Shown here piece by piece: positions 1 to 6,383 of a stretch of 9,516 nt of DNA. Position 1 is the first letter of the stretch, and every line of letters begins with the position of its first letter. A program made the position numbers and the translations under genes. Source of the DNA: Rickettsia endosymbiont of Diachasma alloeum (lineage in GTDB: Bacteria > Pseudomonadota > Alphaproteobacteria > Rickettsiales > Rickettsiaceae); the NCBI GenBank assembly GCA_020404485.1, contig DYDT01000018.1, forward strand, positions 1 to 9,516. The letters run 5' to 3'. The notes below the pieces were generated by a model, which saw only the letters and a list, made by a program, of their open reading frames with translations, did not search any database and was not told the DNA's origin.

Positions 1-2
1 GC

Positions 3-40
3 ATAACTTCGTATAGCATACATTATACGAAGTTATACGA
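3..40. other. 454 Titanium paired-end linker (loxP core), artefact
   Basis: Bases 3-36 are an exact 34-bp loxP site: 13-bp arms ATAACTTCGTATA and TATACGAAGTTAT around the asymmetric spacer GCATACAT. The next four bases, ACGA, match the flank of the 454 Titanium mate-pair linker as I remember it, which carries a loxP core for Cre circularisation. The two bases before the core (GC) do not match the linker's other flank. No rickettsial chromosome naturally carries loxP, so this is library sequence left at a contig edge. A less likely alternative is an engineered loxP-bearing transposon, but no marker gene or transposon end is visible. Confidence 0.92.
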
Positions 41-42
41 AT

Positions 43-522
43 ATTCTAGCTTGTGTTACTTCTTATGCTATCACTAAATCTCATACTAAACTTGATGTTT
101 TAGCCACATAAATACTTCTCTTATCCTAAACTGGCGTTAGTAGTACAAGGTGCGGGAATAAGTAGTGGATGGATAGATGAAAATAATCCTGATAGGCTTG
201 TTATGCCAAATAGTGACCTAGCTACTACTTTTGGATTAGCATCATTTGGTACACAAATGGTAGTAATGGTTTGTGGTGTACTATTTTCTATATGTGTTAT
301 CTTTAAAATTCGGGAATATTGTAAAGGTGAAAGAAAAAAACATATGATCTTGATGAAATTTATCCGCCCGATAGTAATAAATTAAATAATGAATTAGTAG
401 AGCATAATGGTAAAACATATCAATATAACGAAGATACTGTGATACTTACCTGCCACTTACCGGTGTTGATCTTGGTTATGTATAAGTTTTAATGTCATTG
501 TAAGTGAGCTTAAAACTTAAGT
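43..522 (+). pseudogene. Decayed membrane-protein gene, function unknown
   Basis: Protein-like sequence runs across several frames. From 43 a frame reads ILACVTSYAITKSHTKLDVL and stops at 109-111. A second frame, open from 104, passes through LALVVQGAGISSGWIDENNP and a hydrophobic segment around FGTQMVVMVCGVLFSICVIF, which looks like one membrane span, and ends at a stop near 384. A third frame from 340 continues with YDLDEIYPPDSNKLNNELVE and HNGKTYQYNEDTV, then ends at 520-522; the true C-terminus may instead lie in the frame reading LPLTGVDLGYV before about 485. The 340 shift falls in a run of seven A, and one extra A would rejoin the frames. The 5' part is cut by the linker. I do not recognise the family. 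The methionine at 203 is internal, so the 60-residue open frame there is not a separate gene. Confidence 0.55.
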
Positions 523-585
523 AGAGTGTAGAAATCTCATAAAGCAAACTCCTGAGATTGCACACGTACAAAACTTACAGTTTCT

Positions 586-816
586 CCGGCGTTGCCCGCA
601 TGGATCATTTTCTCGTCATTGCGAGGAAATTACCAAGTAATTGACGAAGCAATCCAGTAAAAAATGCTAACTTATAGCATTTTTTATTATTTTTTCTGGA
701 TTGCCACGCTCCTTGTAGTCGCATAGCTCATGACGACTCTCAATCCACGCAGGCAATCCTCATGCGGGTATGACATCGGAGCCATGCAACAAGACCAGTT
801 TCTCCTCGCAATAACG
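586..816. repeat. Nested palindromic repeat cluster (rickettsial intergenic type)
   Basis: The gene-free gap between 523 and 835 holds nested inverted repeats. The outer pairs are CCCGCATG (595-602) with CATGCGGG (761-768), and CGTCATTGCGAGG (614-626) with CCTCGCAATAACG (804-816, 12 of 13 matching). An inner pair is GCAATCCAG (649-657) with CTGGATTGC (696-704). At the centre is a perfect 11-bp hairpin, AAAAAATGCTA (659-669) with TAGCATTTTTT (675-685), loop five bases. The same words recur in four other gaps of this window. It resembles the short palindromic repeats known to be scattered through Rickettsia genomes, but I cannot assign a numbered family. Bases 523-585 show nothing I can name. 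Confidence 0.75.
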
Positions 817-835
817 TTTTATAGCATTAAAAAAT

Positions 836-1447
836 TCAATGTGTAAAAATATCAACTTCATCCCAGCCGACTAAATCTAAATTGGCTCTGGTCGGTAGAA
901 ATTTAAAGATGTCTTGAGCAAGTTCAAATCTATTTTCTTTAACTAACATTGCTATTAAATGCTCTCTTAACTTATGCAAATAAAGCACATCTTTAGCAGC
1001 ATATTCTTGTTGGTCGGAAGATAAATTATCAGCACCCCAATAAGAAGATTGTTGTTGTTTGGAAATATTTACTCCTAACAATTCTCTACATATATCCTTA
1101 AGCCCATGGCTTTCAGTATAAGTTCTAACTAGCTTTGAAGATATTTTAGTACAAAAGATATTCTCTAACTCAACTCCCAAATATTTTTTTATCGCTGCTA
1201 AATCAAACCTTGCGAAATGAAATATCTTGCAACGTTCTTTATCACTTAATAAATTCTTTAGGTTAGGAGCATTATAGTTTTGATCTAGAAAATGCACAAG
1301 GTGAGCATCACCATTTCCGTTACTAAACTGCAATAGACAAAGTTTATCCCTATATAAATTTAATCCCATCGTTTCGGTATCTATCGCTAAATCGCCTTCT
1401 AAATTAACATCATCAGGTAAATCGTTTTGGTAAAGTGTAATAGTCAT
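836..1447 (-). CDS. rnd: Ribonuclease D-like 3'-5' exonuclease (short form)
   Basis: The 203-residue protein is a DEDDy-type exonuclease that trims 3' ends of RNA, typically tRNA precursors, in the cytoplasm. The catalytic set is visible: D23 and E25 in AIDTETMGL, D82 in HFARFDL, and Y149 with D153 in YAAKD. The protein stops soon after the exonuclease fold and lacks the HRDC domains of the roughly 375-residue E. coli enzyme. This short form is usual in alphaproteobacteria, so it is not a truncation. It is the last gene of the minus-strand cluster, 40 bases after ftsB, probably on the same transcript. The start is the only ATG that keeps the whole first motif. Only a weak AAAGAA lies upstream as a possible ribosome site. 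No terminator-like hairpin directly follows; the next strong one is in the repeat cluster. Confidence 0.9.
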   Translation of the reverse strand: MTITLYQNDLPDDVNLEGDLAIDTETMGLNLYRDKLCLLQFSNGNGDAHLVHFLDQNYNAPNLKNLLSDKERCKIFHFARFDLAAIKKYLGVELENIFCTKISSKLVRTYTESHGLKDICRELLGVNISKQQQSSYWGADNLSSDQQEYAAKDVLYLHKLREHLIAMLVKENRFELAQDIFKFLPTRANLDLVGWDEVDIFTH

Positions 1448-1487
1448 AATATATTCTTTGGTTAAATTTTAGGTTTTTTGACAAAGC

Positions 1488-1814
1488 CTATGGTTTGCTA
1501 TTGGTATTGAATACTTGTTCGTTTGGAGCTGCTATACCTAAAACCTTGCGTGCTTGTTCATCTAGCATATCTTTGTCTAACGATTCGGTTCTAAGTAGTT
1601 TAACGTTATGTTCAAGCTCTACTCGCTCAGCTCGCAATAATTTCAGTGCATCATAGGCTTTTTCAAGCTTTCTATTTACTTTTAAATAGGCAATAACTCC
1701 TTTATTGCCGTAAATGCAGTGAAAAACAAAATATCCTAGCAGCAATGCCAGAAAGATATTTAAAATTATTTTTTTTGTATGATTATTTGAAAGTATTGAA
1801 TTAAAAATACTCAT
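1488..1814 (-). CDS. ftsB: Septum formation initiator, FtsB/DivIC family
   Basis: The 108-residue protein has the FtsB/DivIC layout: a short cytoplasmic N-terminus, one membrane span at about residues 15-34, a coiled coil at about 45-76 (KLEKAYDALKLLRAERVELE), then the conserved tail RTESLDKDMLDEQARKVLG. In this family the protein sits in the inner membrane and links FtsL and FtsQ in the divisome. The start codon overlaps the cdsA stop by four bases (ATGA, 1811-1814), which suggests translational coupling. In many bacteria ftsB lies elsewhere, often beside eno; here it is attached to the uppS-cdsA lipid genes. The match rests on architecture and tail motif, which are typical of alphaproteobacterial members. 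Confidence 0.85.
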   Translation of the reverse strand: MSIFNSILSNNHTKKIILNIFLALLLGYFVFHCIYGNKGVIAYLKVNRKLEKAYDALKLLRAERVELEHNVKLLRTESLDKDMLDEQARKVLGIAAPNEQVFNTNSKP

Positions 1815-2506
1815 AAATATAATCCATTTATAAAAAATATTACTGGAGTAGTTAAAATTATACTGTCAAATCTATCCAATACTCCTCCATGACCTGGTAT
1901 AATATTGCCGCTATCTTTAATATTAAACTTTCGTTTAAAATATGAAATAAATAAATCGCTTAGCTGAGCTATTAAAGCTAGCGTGCAACTAATTATAAAC
2001 AAGTAAATCCTATTTGAGAAATAGTAATTTTTAGTATAAAAACTTGGTATAAAACTAATTAAGATTGCAACTAAGCCTGCCGATAATATTCCTGTAATTA
2101 AACCGCTCCAAGTTTTTTTAGGGCTAATTTTTGGAGCAAGCTTTGTACCGCCAAAAGTTTTGCCGCCAATCATTGCAAATGTATCTACCGACCAAATTAT
2201 GCAAAAATAAAGCATAATAAGCCAGTTATTTATAGGATTGCTACTTAAGAATATTAATAAGCTTATGGGAATTGGAATAATAATTAACCCTATTATTAGA
2301 TATATAGCAGAAGAATAGGTCATATCATACCACTCGCTAAGCATTCCTATAGCCACTAGTACCATTAAAATATAGAATAAAGGTTTAAGCCATAAGATAG
2401 CTACCACAAATGATGGTACTAATACTATACCGGACAGTACTCTTAAATATAAATTTGATTTTTGTTTATCTTTTGCCAAACGTTCTTTTCCTTTTTGAAT
2501 AATCAT
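1811..2506 (-). CDS. cdsA: Phosphatidate cytidylyltransferase (CDP-diacylglycerol synthase)
   Basis: This enzyme makes CDP-diacylglycerol from phosphatidate and CTP, the precursor of all major bacterial phospholipids, in the inner membrane. The 231-residue protein has several hydrophobic spans (about 22-40, 43-56, 66-88, 95-115, 135-155, 166-183). Its C-terminus matches the full family signature: S188, K191-R192, K197-D198, G200, then PGHGGVLDRFD at 204-214. Family members are often 260-285 residues, so this is a compact version. The start overlaps the end of uppS by 41 bases. No later methionine precedes the first membrane span, so this start is kept, although the ribosome site is weak. The overlap suggests co-translation with uppS; ftsB follows with a 4-base overlap. 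Confidence 0.95.
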   Translation of the reverse strand: MIIQKGKERLAKDKQKSNLYLRVLSGIVLVPSFVVAILWLKPLFYILMVLVAIGMLSEWYDMTYSSAIYLIIGLIIIPIPISLLIFLSSNPINNWLIMLYFCIIWSVDTFAMIGGKTFGGTKLAPKISPKKTWSGLITGILSAGLVAILISFIPSFYTKNYYFSNRIYLFIISCTLALIAQLSDLFISYFKRKFNIKDSGNIIPGHGGVLDRFDSIILTTPVIFFINGLYL

Positions 2507-3146
2507 CTATAGCGTTTATTATGTCTTCTTTATTAAAATCAGGCCAATATTTTTGAGAAAAATATAGCTCAGCATAAGCTGCTTGCCAAAGTAAGAAATT
2601 ACTAATCCGAAAAACACCGCCAGGTCTTATTAATAAATCTACATCCGGCATTTCTGGATCATATAACGCATTCTGTATATCGCTCTCAAGAATTCCCGTT
2701 TTACCGCTTGCAATAATTTTAGTGCAAGCATCCATGATTTCTTGACGACTACCATAGCTAAAAGCTATACAAAGAGTTAATTTGTTATTATCTTTCGTTA
2801 ATTCTATAGCATTATTTATTTGTTTTTGCAATGAGTCGCTTAATAAATTAAGCCTACCTATTACTTTTATTTTAATGCCATTTCTATGTAAATTATCTAG
2901 CTCTTTTTTTAAATAAATATTTAATAACTTCATTAAAAAAGATATTTCTGTAGTTGAGCGTTGCCAATTTTCAGAAGAGAAAGTATATAGCGTAACATAT
3001 GGTATTTTAAGGTTAATAAATTCCGGTAATAATTCATGAACTTTATCAGCTCCGGCTCTATGTCCCTCAGATTTAGGTAAGTCATGCGTAGCTGCCCAGC
3101 GTGCATTACCATCCATTATTATTGCTAAATGTTTTATGTTAGTCAT
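2466..3146 (-). CDS. uppS: Undecaprenyl diphosphate synthase (cis-prenyltransferase)
   Basis: It condenses isopentenyl diphosphate onto farnesyl diphosphate to give undecaprenyl diphosphate, the lipid carrier for peptidoglycan and surface polysaccharides. I start it at 3146, giving 226 residues beginning MTNIKHLAIIMDGNARWA, with catalytic D12. The frame stays open to a methionine at 3209, but those 21 extra codons run into a palindromic repeat and precede the conserved family start. Other landmarks are SEGHRAGA, YTFSSENW and a C-terminal LIRPGG...RISNFLLW...AYAELYF block. That block normally reads R-[TS]-G-G-E-x-R; here it is RPGGVFR, so the usual glutamate is valine. The Mg-binding glutamate in YAELYF is kept. 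It lies upstream of cdsA, as in most alphaproteobacteria. Confidence 0.95.
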   Translation of the reverse strand: MTNIKHLAIIMDGNARWAATHDLPKSEGHRAGADKVHELLPEFINLKIPYVTLYTFSSENWQRSTTEISFLMKLLNIYLKKELDNLHRNGIKIKVIGRLNLLSDSLQKQINNAIELTKDNNKLTLCIAFSYGSRQEIMDACTKIIASGKTGILESDIQNALYDPEMPDVDLLIRPGGVFRISNFLLWQAAYAELYFSQKYWPDFNKEDIINAIDDYSKRKRTFGKR

Positions 3147-3176
3147 TATTAAATATATATTTCTGGTTCTTTTTAA

Positions 3177-3261
3177 CGTCATTGCGAGCCACTGAAAGTG
3201 GCGTGGCAATCTTATCAGAATGTCCTGAGATTGCTTCGTCGCTACACTTCTCGCAATGACG
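3177..3261. repeat. 85-bp palindromic repeat between envZ and uppS
   Basis: Perfect 12-bp terminal inverted repeats, CGTCATTGCGAG (3177-3188) and CTCGCAATGACG (3250-3261), enclose a second pair, CAATCT and AGATTG. The unit looks like a small non-autonomous palindromic element. It ends one base from the envZ stop codon (3263-3265) and begins 30 bases upstream of the uppS start. It could fold in the message and reduce read-through from ompR-envZ into uppS, or supply a processing site. This is inference from structure alone. Confidence 0.8.
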
Positions 3262-3262
3262 A

Positions 3263-4594
3263 CTATACCAATTTTAAAAGTTCTATCTTAGTATATATAG
3301 GAATTTCTACTCTAACCGACAGCCCGCCTAAATCCTTACTATCTTCTAGATAAAGAAATCCATTATGATTTTTTATTATCTCACGAGTAATGGCAAGTCC
3401 AAGTCCTACATTACTTGAATTATCTAACTGTCTTGCTTTATCTGATCTATAAAATGGTTTTAATACTAAAGGTTTTTCTGCATCATCTATGCCCCTGCCA
3501 TTATCTTCAATTATTATCAATAAGTTAGATGAATTAGCATTTAACGAAATTCTAACTTTAGTACCATATTTTATAGCGTTACTGATTAAATTAGACAAGG
3601 CTCTTTCGAAAGAATGTGGTTTAATTCGAAGTTTCACTCTATCTAATTTAGTAGGATTTATAAACTCAATATCTATATGTGACCATTTATTTAAAAAAGA
3701 TTTAATCCAAGATAAAATAAAAACTTCTTCACACTGTTCTGCACTTTCACCTCTGGCAAAATCTAAATAGGAATTTATCATTTGCTGCATGGTTAATATA
3801 TCTTGCTTTAATCCGTCAGTTTCTTCATTTTCGTCCATTAATTCAAGTTGTAATTTCATACGTGTTAAAGGAGTTCTTAAATCATGAGAAATCATGGCAA
3901 GCATAGTAGTTCGTTTGGTAATTTGCTTTTCTATACGAAATTTCATCTTTAAAAAAGCAAGCCCTGCTTTTCTTATTTCTAAAGCACCTGTAGGCTTAAA
4001 ATTCTTACTTTTTAAGATACCTCGACCGAATTCGTCCATACTATCTGCAAGAGCAAGTATTGATTTAATTTGATTCTTAGAGAAAATAATAGAGATGGAA
4101 AGTAATATGATAGTTAAAAATATAATCCACAGAACAAAAATATATACTGTTGGGTTAAGTAAAAGTTTGGCTGGAAAAGAAACATTTAATATCTCATTAT
4201 TTAGTTCTAATAATACTTGAATTCTATTTTCCTTAGTTAAGTTAATTATATTTTTCTCATGAATTTTTGTATTTAAAATATTTTTAAATATAGTTAAGGG
4301 TTCGTTTAACTTAGGCTGTTTTGCTAATAGTTTCTTATTAGGCTCAAATTGATAAGATAAATTGAGATAATTTTCTGATAAATGTGTTATTTCTTTGGGA
4401 TTGTCTTTATGCTCTTTAATTAAAGATTCTATTTCATTGATAATAATGGTGCTAGTATAATATGAAACATTATACCAATGACGATCATAAAACAAAAATA
4501 TAGCAACTAGCTGTCCTATCAGAATCGGCATAATTATGATAAGCATAACTCTTAGGAACAAAGTCCTAGGTAATAGTTTAAATATAAAGTGCAT
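3263..4594 (-). CDS. envZ: EnvZ-type sensor histidine kinase
   Basis: A 443-residue membrane kinase that phosphorylates the OmpR regulator encoded just upstream. Layout: membrane span 1 at about 14-36, a periplasmic sensing region at about 40-147, span 2 at about 149-171, a HAMP linker at about 172-225, the dimerisation and phosphoacceptor domain with H237 in MISHDLRTPLTRMKL, then the ATPase domain with the N box NLISNAIKYG (N339), G1 DNGRG (364-368) and G2 GLGL (397-400). The phosphoacceptor motif is very close to that of EnvZ. The length matches EnvZ-like kinases. Its start overlaps ompR by 17 bases, and a strong Shine-Dalgarno GAGGG lies only two bases from the ATG. The ligand sensed by the poorly conserved periplasmic part cannot be told from sequence. 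Confidence 0.92.
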   Translation of the reverse strand: MHFIFKLLPRTLFLRVMLIIIMPILIGQLVAIFLFYDRHWYNVSYYTSTIIINEIESLIKEHKDNPKEITHLSENYLNLSYQFEPNKKLLAKQPKLNEPLTIFKNILNTKIHEKNIINLTKENRIQVLLELNNEILNVSFPAKLLLNPTVYIFVLWIIFLTIILLSISIIFSKNQIKSILALADSMDEFGRGILKSKNFKPTGALEIRKAGLAFLKMKFRIEKQITKRTTMLAMISHDLRTPLTRMKLQLELMDENEETDGLKQDILTMQQMINSYLDFARGESAEQCEEVFILSWIKSFLNKWSHIDIEFINPTKLDRVKLRIKPHSFERALSNLISNAIKYGTKVRISLNANSSNLLIIIEDNGRGIDDAEKPLVLKPFYRSDKARQLDNSSNVGLGLAITREIIKNHNGFLYLEDSKDLGGLSVRVEIPIYTKIELLKLV

Positions 4595-5258
4595 ATCCCT
4601 CGTTACGCACGGTTTTTAAATATTTTGGTTCTTTAGGATTATCTTCCAGCTTATTCCTTATTCTTGTAATTTGTACATCGATAGAGCGTTCACTAAGACC
4701 TCCCATAATTTTTGAAAGCTCAAGGCGGCTAACAGAAGTGCCAAGACGTTCTATAAATATCTCAAGTAACTTCTGCTCAGTAGAGCTAAGTGGAATTATC
4801 TGATCATTTTTAGTAAATTCTTTAGTATTATAATTATAAAAATTATTGCCAAATTTAGTTATATTTTTTTCTTTTTTAGGATTATTATAATTATTGATCA
4901 AGTTATTTATACGCAATAATAATTCTCGTGGTTCAAAAGGTTTAATAACATAATCTGATGCACCAGCTTCAAGACCTTTAACACGGTCATCAGCTTCCGA
5001 TAAAGCAGTTAGCATTACTATCGGTATATTATTGCCAGCATCTCTAATGGTAATAGCAAAATCAAGCCCCGTAATGCTTGGTAACATGACGTCTAAAATA
5101 ATCAAGTCATAATTAGAAGTTTTTAACAAATCTTTTGCTTCTATAGCTGAGACGGCAGTTGATACTAGAAACTCATTTTTATTTAAAAATTGCTTTAAAA
5201 GTGCTAATATTCTGGTATCATCATCAACAATTAGGATATGTGCCTTATATTCTTGCAT
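4578..5258 (-). CDS. ompR: OmpR-type response regulator
   Basis: A 226-residue transcription factor with an N-terminal receiver domain and a C-terminal winged-helix DNA-binding domain. Receiver residues are the acidic pair D13-D14, phosphoacceptor D56 in LIILDVMLP, T84 and K106 in VIKPF. The DNA-binding domain (about 128-226) has the recognition-helix region SIDVQITRIRNKLEDNP and the terminal hairpin KTVRNEGYALYI, as in OmpR. E. coli OmpR is 239 residues. It is the first gene of the minus-strand cluster and overlaps envZ by 17 bases, so kinase and regulator are made together. It faces ilvE across a 153-base gap carrying a repeat. Its targets cannot be read from this window; in relatives OmpR controls outer-membrane proteins. 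Confidence 0.93.
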   Translation of the reverse strand: MQEYKAHILIVDDDTRILALLKQFLNKNEFLVSTAVSAIEAKDLLKTSNYDLIILDVMLPSITGLDFAITIRDAGNNIPIVMLTALSEADDRVKGLEAGASDYVIKPFEPRELLLRINNLINNYNNPKKEKNITKFGNNFYNYNTKEFTKNDQIIPLSSTEQKLLEIFIERLGTSVSRLELSKIMGGLSERSIDVQITRIRNKLEDNPKEPKYLKTVRNEGYALYI

Positions 5259-5289
5259 ATAAATATGATGTAATTTTTAAAAATTTTTT

Positions 5290-5376
5290 CGTCATTGCGA
5301 GGAGCATAGCGGCGAAGCAACCTTAGGAGTTTGCTTTATGATATTGCCACACTCCTTGCAGTCGCGTAGCTCATGA
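5290..5376. repeat. Imperfect palindromic repeat in the ompR/ilvE divergent gap
   Basis: The segment opens with CGTCATTGCGAGGAGCATAG and GCGAAGCAA, and closes with ATTGCCACACTCCTTGCAGT and CGCGTAGCTCATGAC. The closing part, reverse-complemented, is a divergent copy of the opening part, making an imperfect palindrome of about 87 bases. The closing half closely resembles bases 701-734 of the first repeat cluster. It fills most of the gap that must hold the promoters of both ompR and ilvE. I see no reliable promoter pair; TTGCAG (5356-5361) and CATAAT (5377-5382) are only 15 bases apart. Confidence 0.7.
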
Positions 5377-5411
5377 CATAATTACTCTAGTACAAATAAC
5401 AATTAATAACA

Positions 5412-6281
5412 ATGACAAAAAATTCAGAAAATAATCTTTGGTATATTTGGATTAATGGTGAGTTAGTTCCTTATGAACTTGCTACAGTACATGCTTTAAC
5501 TCATAGTTTACATTACTCAGGATCGGTATTTGAGGGTGAGCGGGCTTATAATGGTAAAGTTTTTAAACTTAAAGAACACACTGAAAGATTAATTAAATCA
5601 GCAGAAGTTTTAGGGTTGAAAGTACCTTATAGTGTAGAAGAAATTATAAAAGCCCACAAATTATTAATAGAAAAAAATAATATTCAGGATGCATATATAA
5701 GACCGCTTGTTTGGTGCGGGAGTGAATCTTTAAATATTATTAATCCTAAATTATCAACTAATGTTTTGATTGCGGCTGTTTCTTCTATGCCACGAGCATT
5801 TACTGCGGGATTTAATTTGCATGTAAGCAAATGGCGTAAGGCTGCACCTAATATGATGCCGGTACAATCTAAATCCGCTGCTCATTATAATATGGCAATA
5901 ACGAGTAAGAAAGAGGCTAAAGCTCTTGGTTATGATGATGCATTATTACTTGATTATGAGGGATATATTGCGGAATGTACTACAACAAATATTTTCTTTG
6001 TTAAAGATAATGTGCTATATACTCCAATTGCCGATAGATTTTTAGATGGTATAACAAGACGAACTATTATTGAAATTGCAAAAAATTTAGGGTTAGAAGT
6101 AAAAGAGGAGCGTATAAAGCTAGAGCAAATAGAAGATTTTACCAGCTGTTTTGCTACAGGTACGGCAATCGAGGTGCAGAATATTAATTCTATAGATCTT
6201 GACGGAAAGAAAGTTACTGTTAATGATTATAAAATTGTTGATATGTTAAAAGAGGAATATGGTAGAATTGTAAGGGGATAG
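5412..6281 (+). CDS. ilvE: Branched-chain amino acid aminotransferase (PLP class IV)
   Basis: The 289-residue protein is a fold-type IV pyridoxal-phosphate aminotransferase, cytoplasmic, moving the amino group between glutamate and branched-chain 2-oxo acids. Visible landmarks are the N-terminal [20 protein letters not shown], the FEGERAY segment (40-46), the likely catalytic lysine K154 in QSKSAAHYN, cofactor-binding E188 in [18 protein letters not shown], and [11 protein letters not shown] near the end. Close relatives include D-amino-acid aminotransferase and aminodeoxychorismate lyase, but length and motifs fit IlvE best. No other ilv or leu gene is nearby. The start has almost no Shine-Dalgarno sequence; it is chosen because the family's N-terminal strand follows directly. 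dapA and smpB follow on the same strand. Confidence 0.9.
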   Translation: MTKNSENNLWYIWINGELVPYELATVHALTHSLHYSGSVFEGERAYNGKVFKLKEHTERLIKSAEVLGLKVPYSVEEIIKAHKLLIEKNNIQDAYIRPLVWCGSESLNIINPKLSTNVLIAAVSSMPRAFTAGFNLHVSKWRKAAPNMMPVQSKSAAHYNMAITSKKEAKALGYDDALLLDYEGYIAECTTTNIFFVKDNVLYTPIADRFLDGITRRTIIEIAKNLGLEVKEERIKLEQIEDFTSCFATGTAIEVQNINSIDLDGKKVTVNDYKIVDMLKEEYGRIVRG

Positions 6282-6288
6282 TATACTA

Positions 6289-6360
6289 TGTCATTCCGTG
6301 AATAAATCACGGGATGACAGGGGGAAATGATCTATGCAACAACGCCTTTTCGCAATGACG
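6289..6360. repeat. Palindromic repeat between ilvE and dapA
   Basis: A hairpin TGTCATTCCGTG (6289-6300) and CACGGGATGACA (6308-6319), with a 7-base loop AATAAAT and one G-U type pair, starts eight bases after the ilvE stop. It is followed by a repeat fragment ending in CGCAATGACG (6351-6360). The hairpin words recur, partly inverted, at 7743-7765 and 7805-7831. It lacks a T run, so I call it a repeat rather than a terminator, though it could weaken read-through into dapA. Confidence 0.75.
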
Positions 6361-6383
6361 AAACAACATAAAAATGAAAAGCA

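Noticed and set aside
3..36. loxP as evidence for a natural Cre-like recombination system or phage P1-type prophage
   Set aside because: The match is exact to phage P1 loxP and carries the ACGA flank of a sequencing linker; no recombinase or phage gene is near.
203..385. A 60-codon plus-strand open frame starting at ATG 203
   Set aside because: Protein-like sequence continues upstream of the ATG in the same frame and downstream in another, so it is a piece of the decayed gene at 43-522, not a small gene.
586..816. A CRISPR array
   Set aside because: The repeats are inverted and nested, not direct repeats of constant length with regular spacers.
3489..3770. A 93-codon plus-strand open frame
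   Set aside because: It lies entirely antisense to the conserved kinase and ATPase domains of envZ and has no protein-like features of its own.
5356..5382. ilvE promoter, TTGCAG and CATAAT
   Set aside because: The spacer is only 15 bases and the -35 part lies inside a repeat, so the match is not better than expected by chance.
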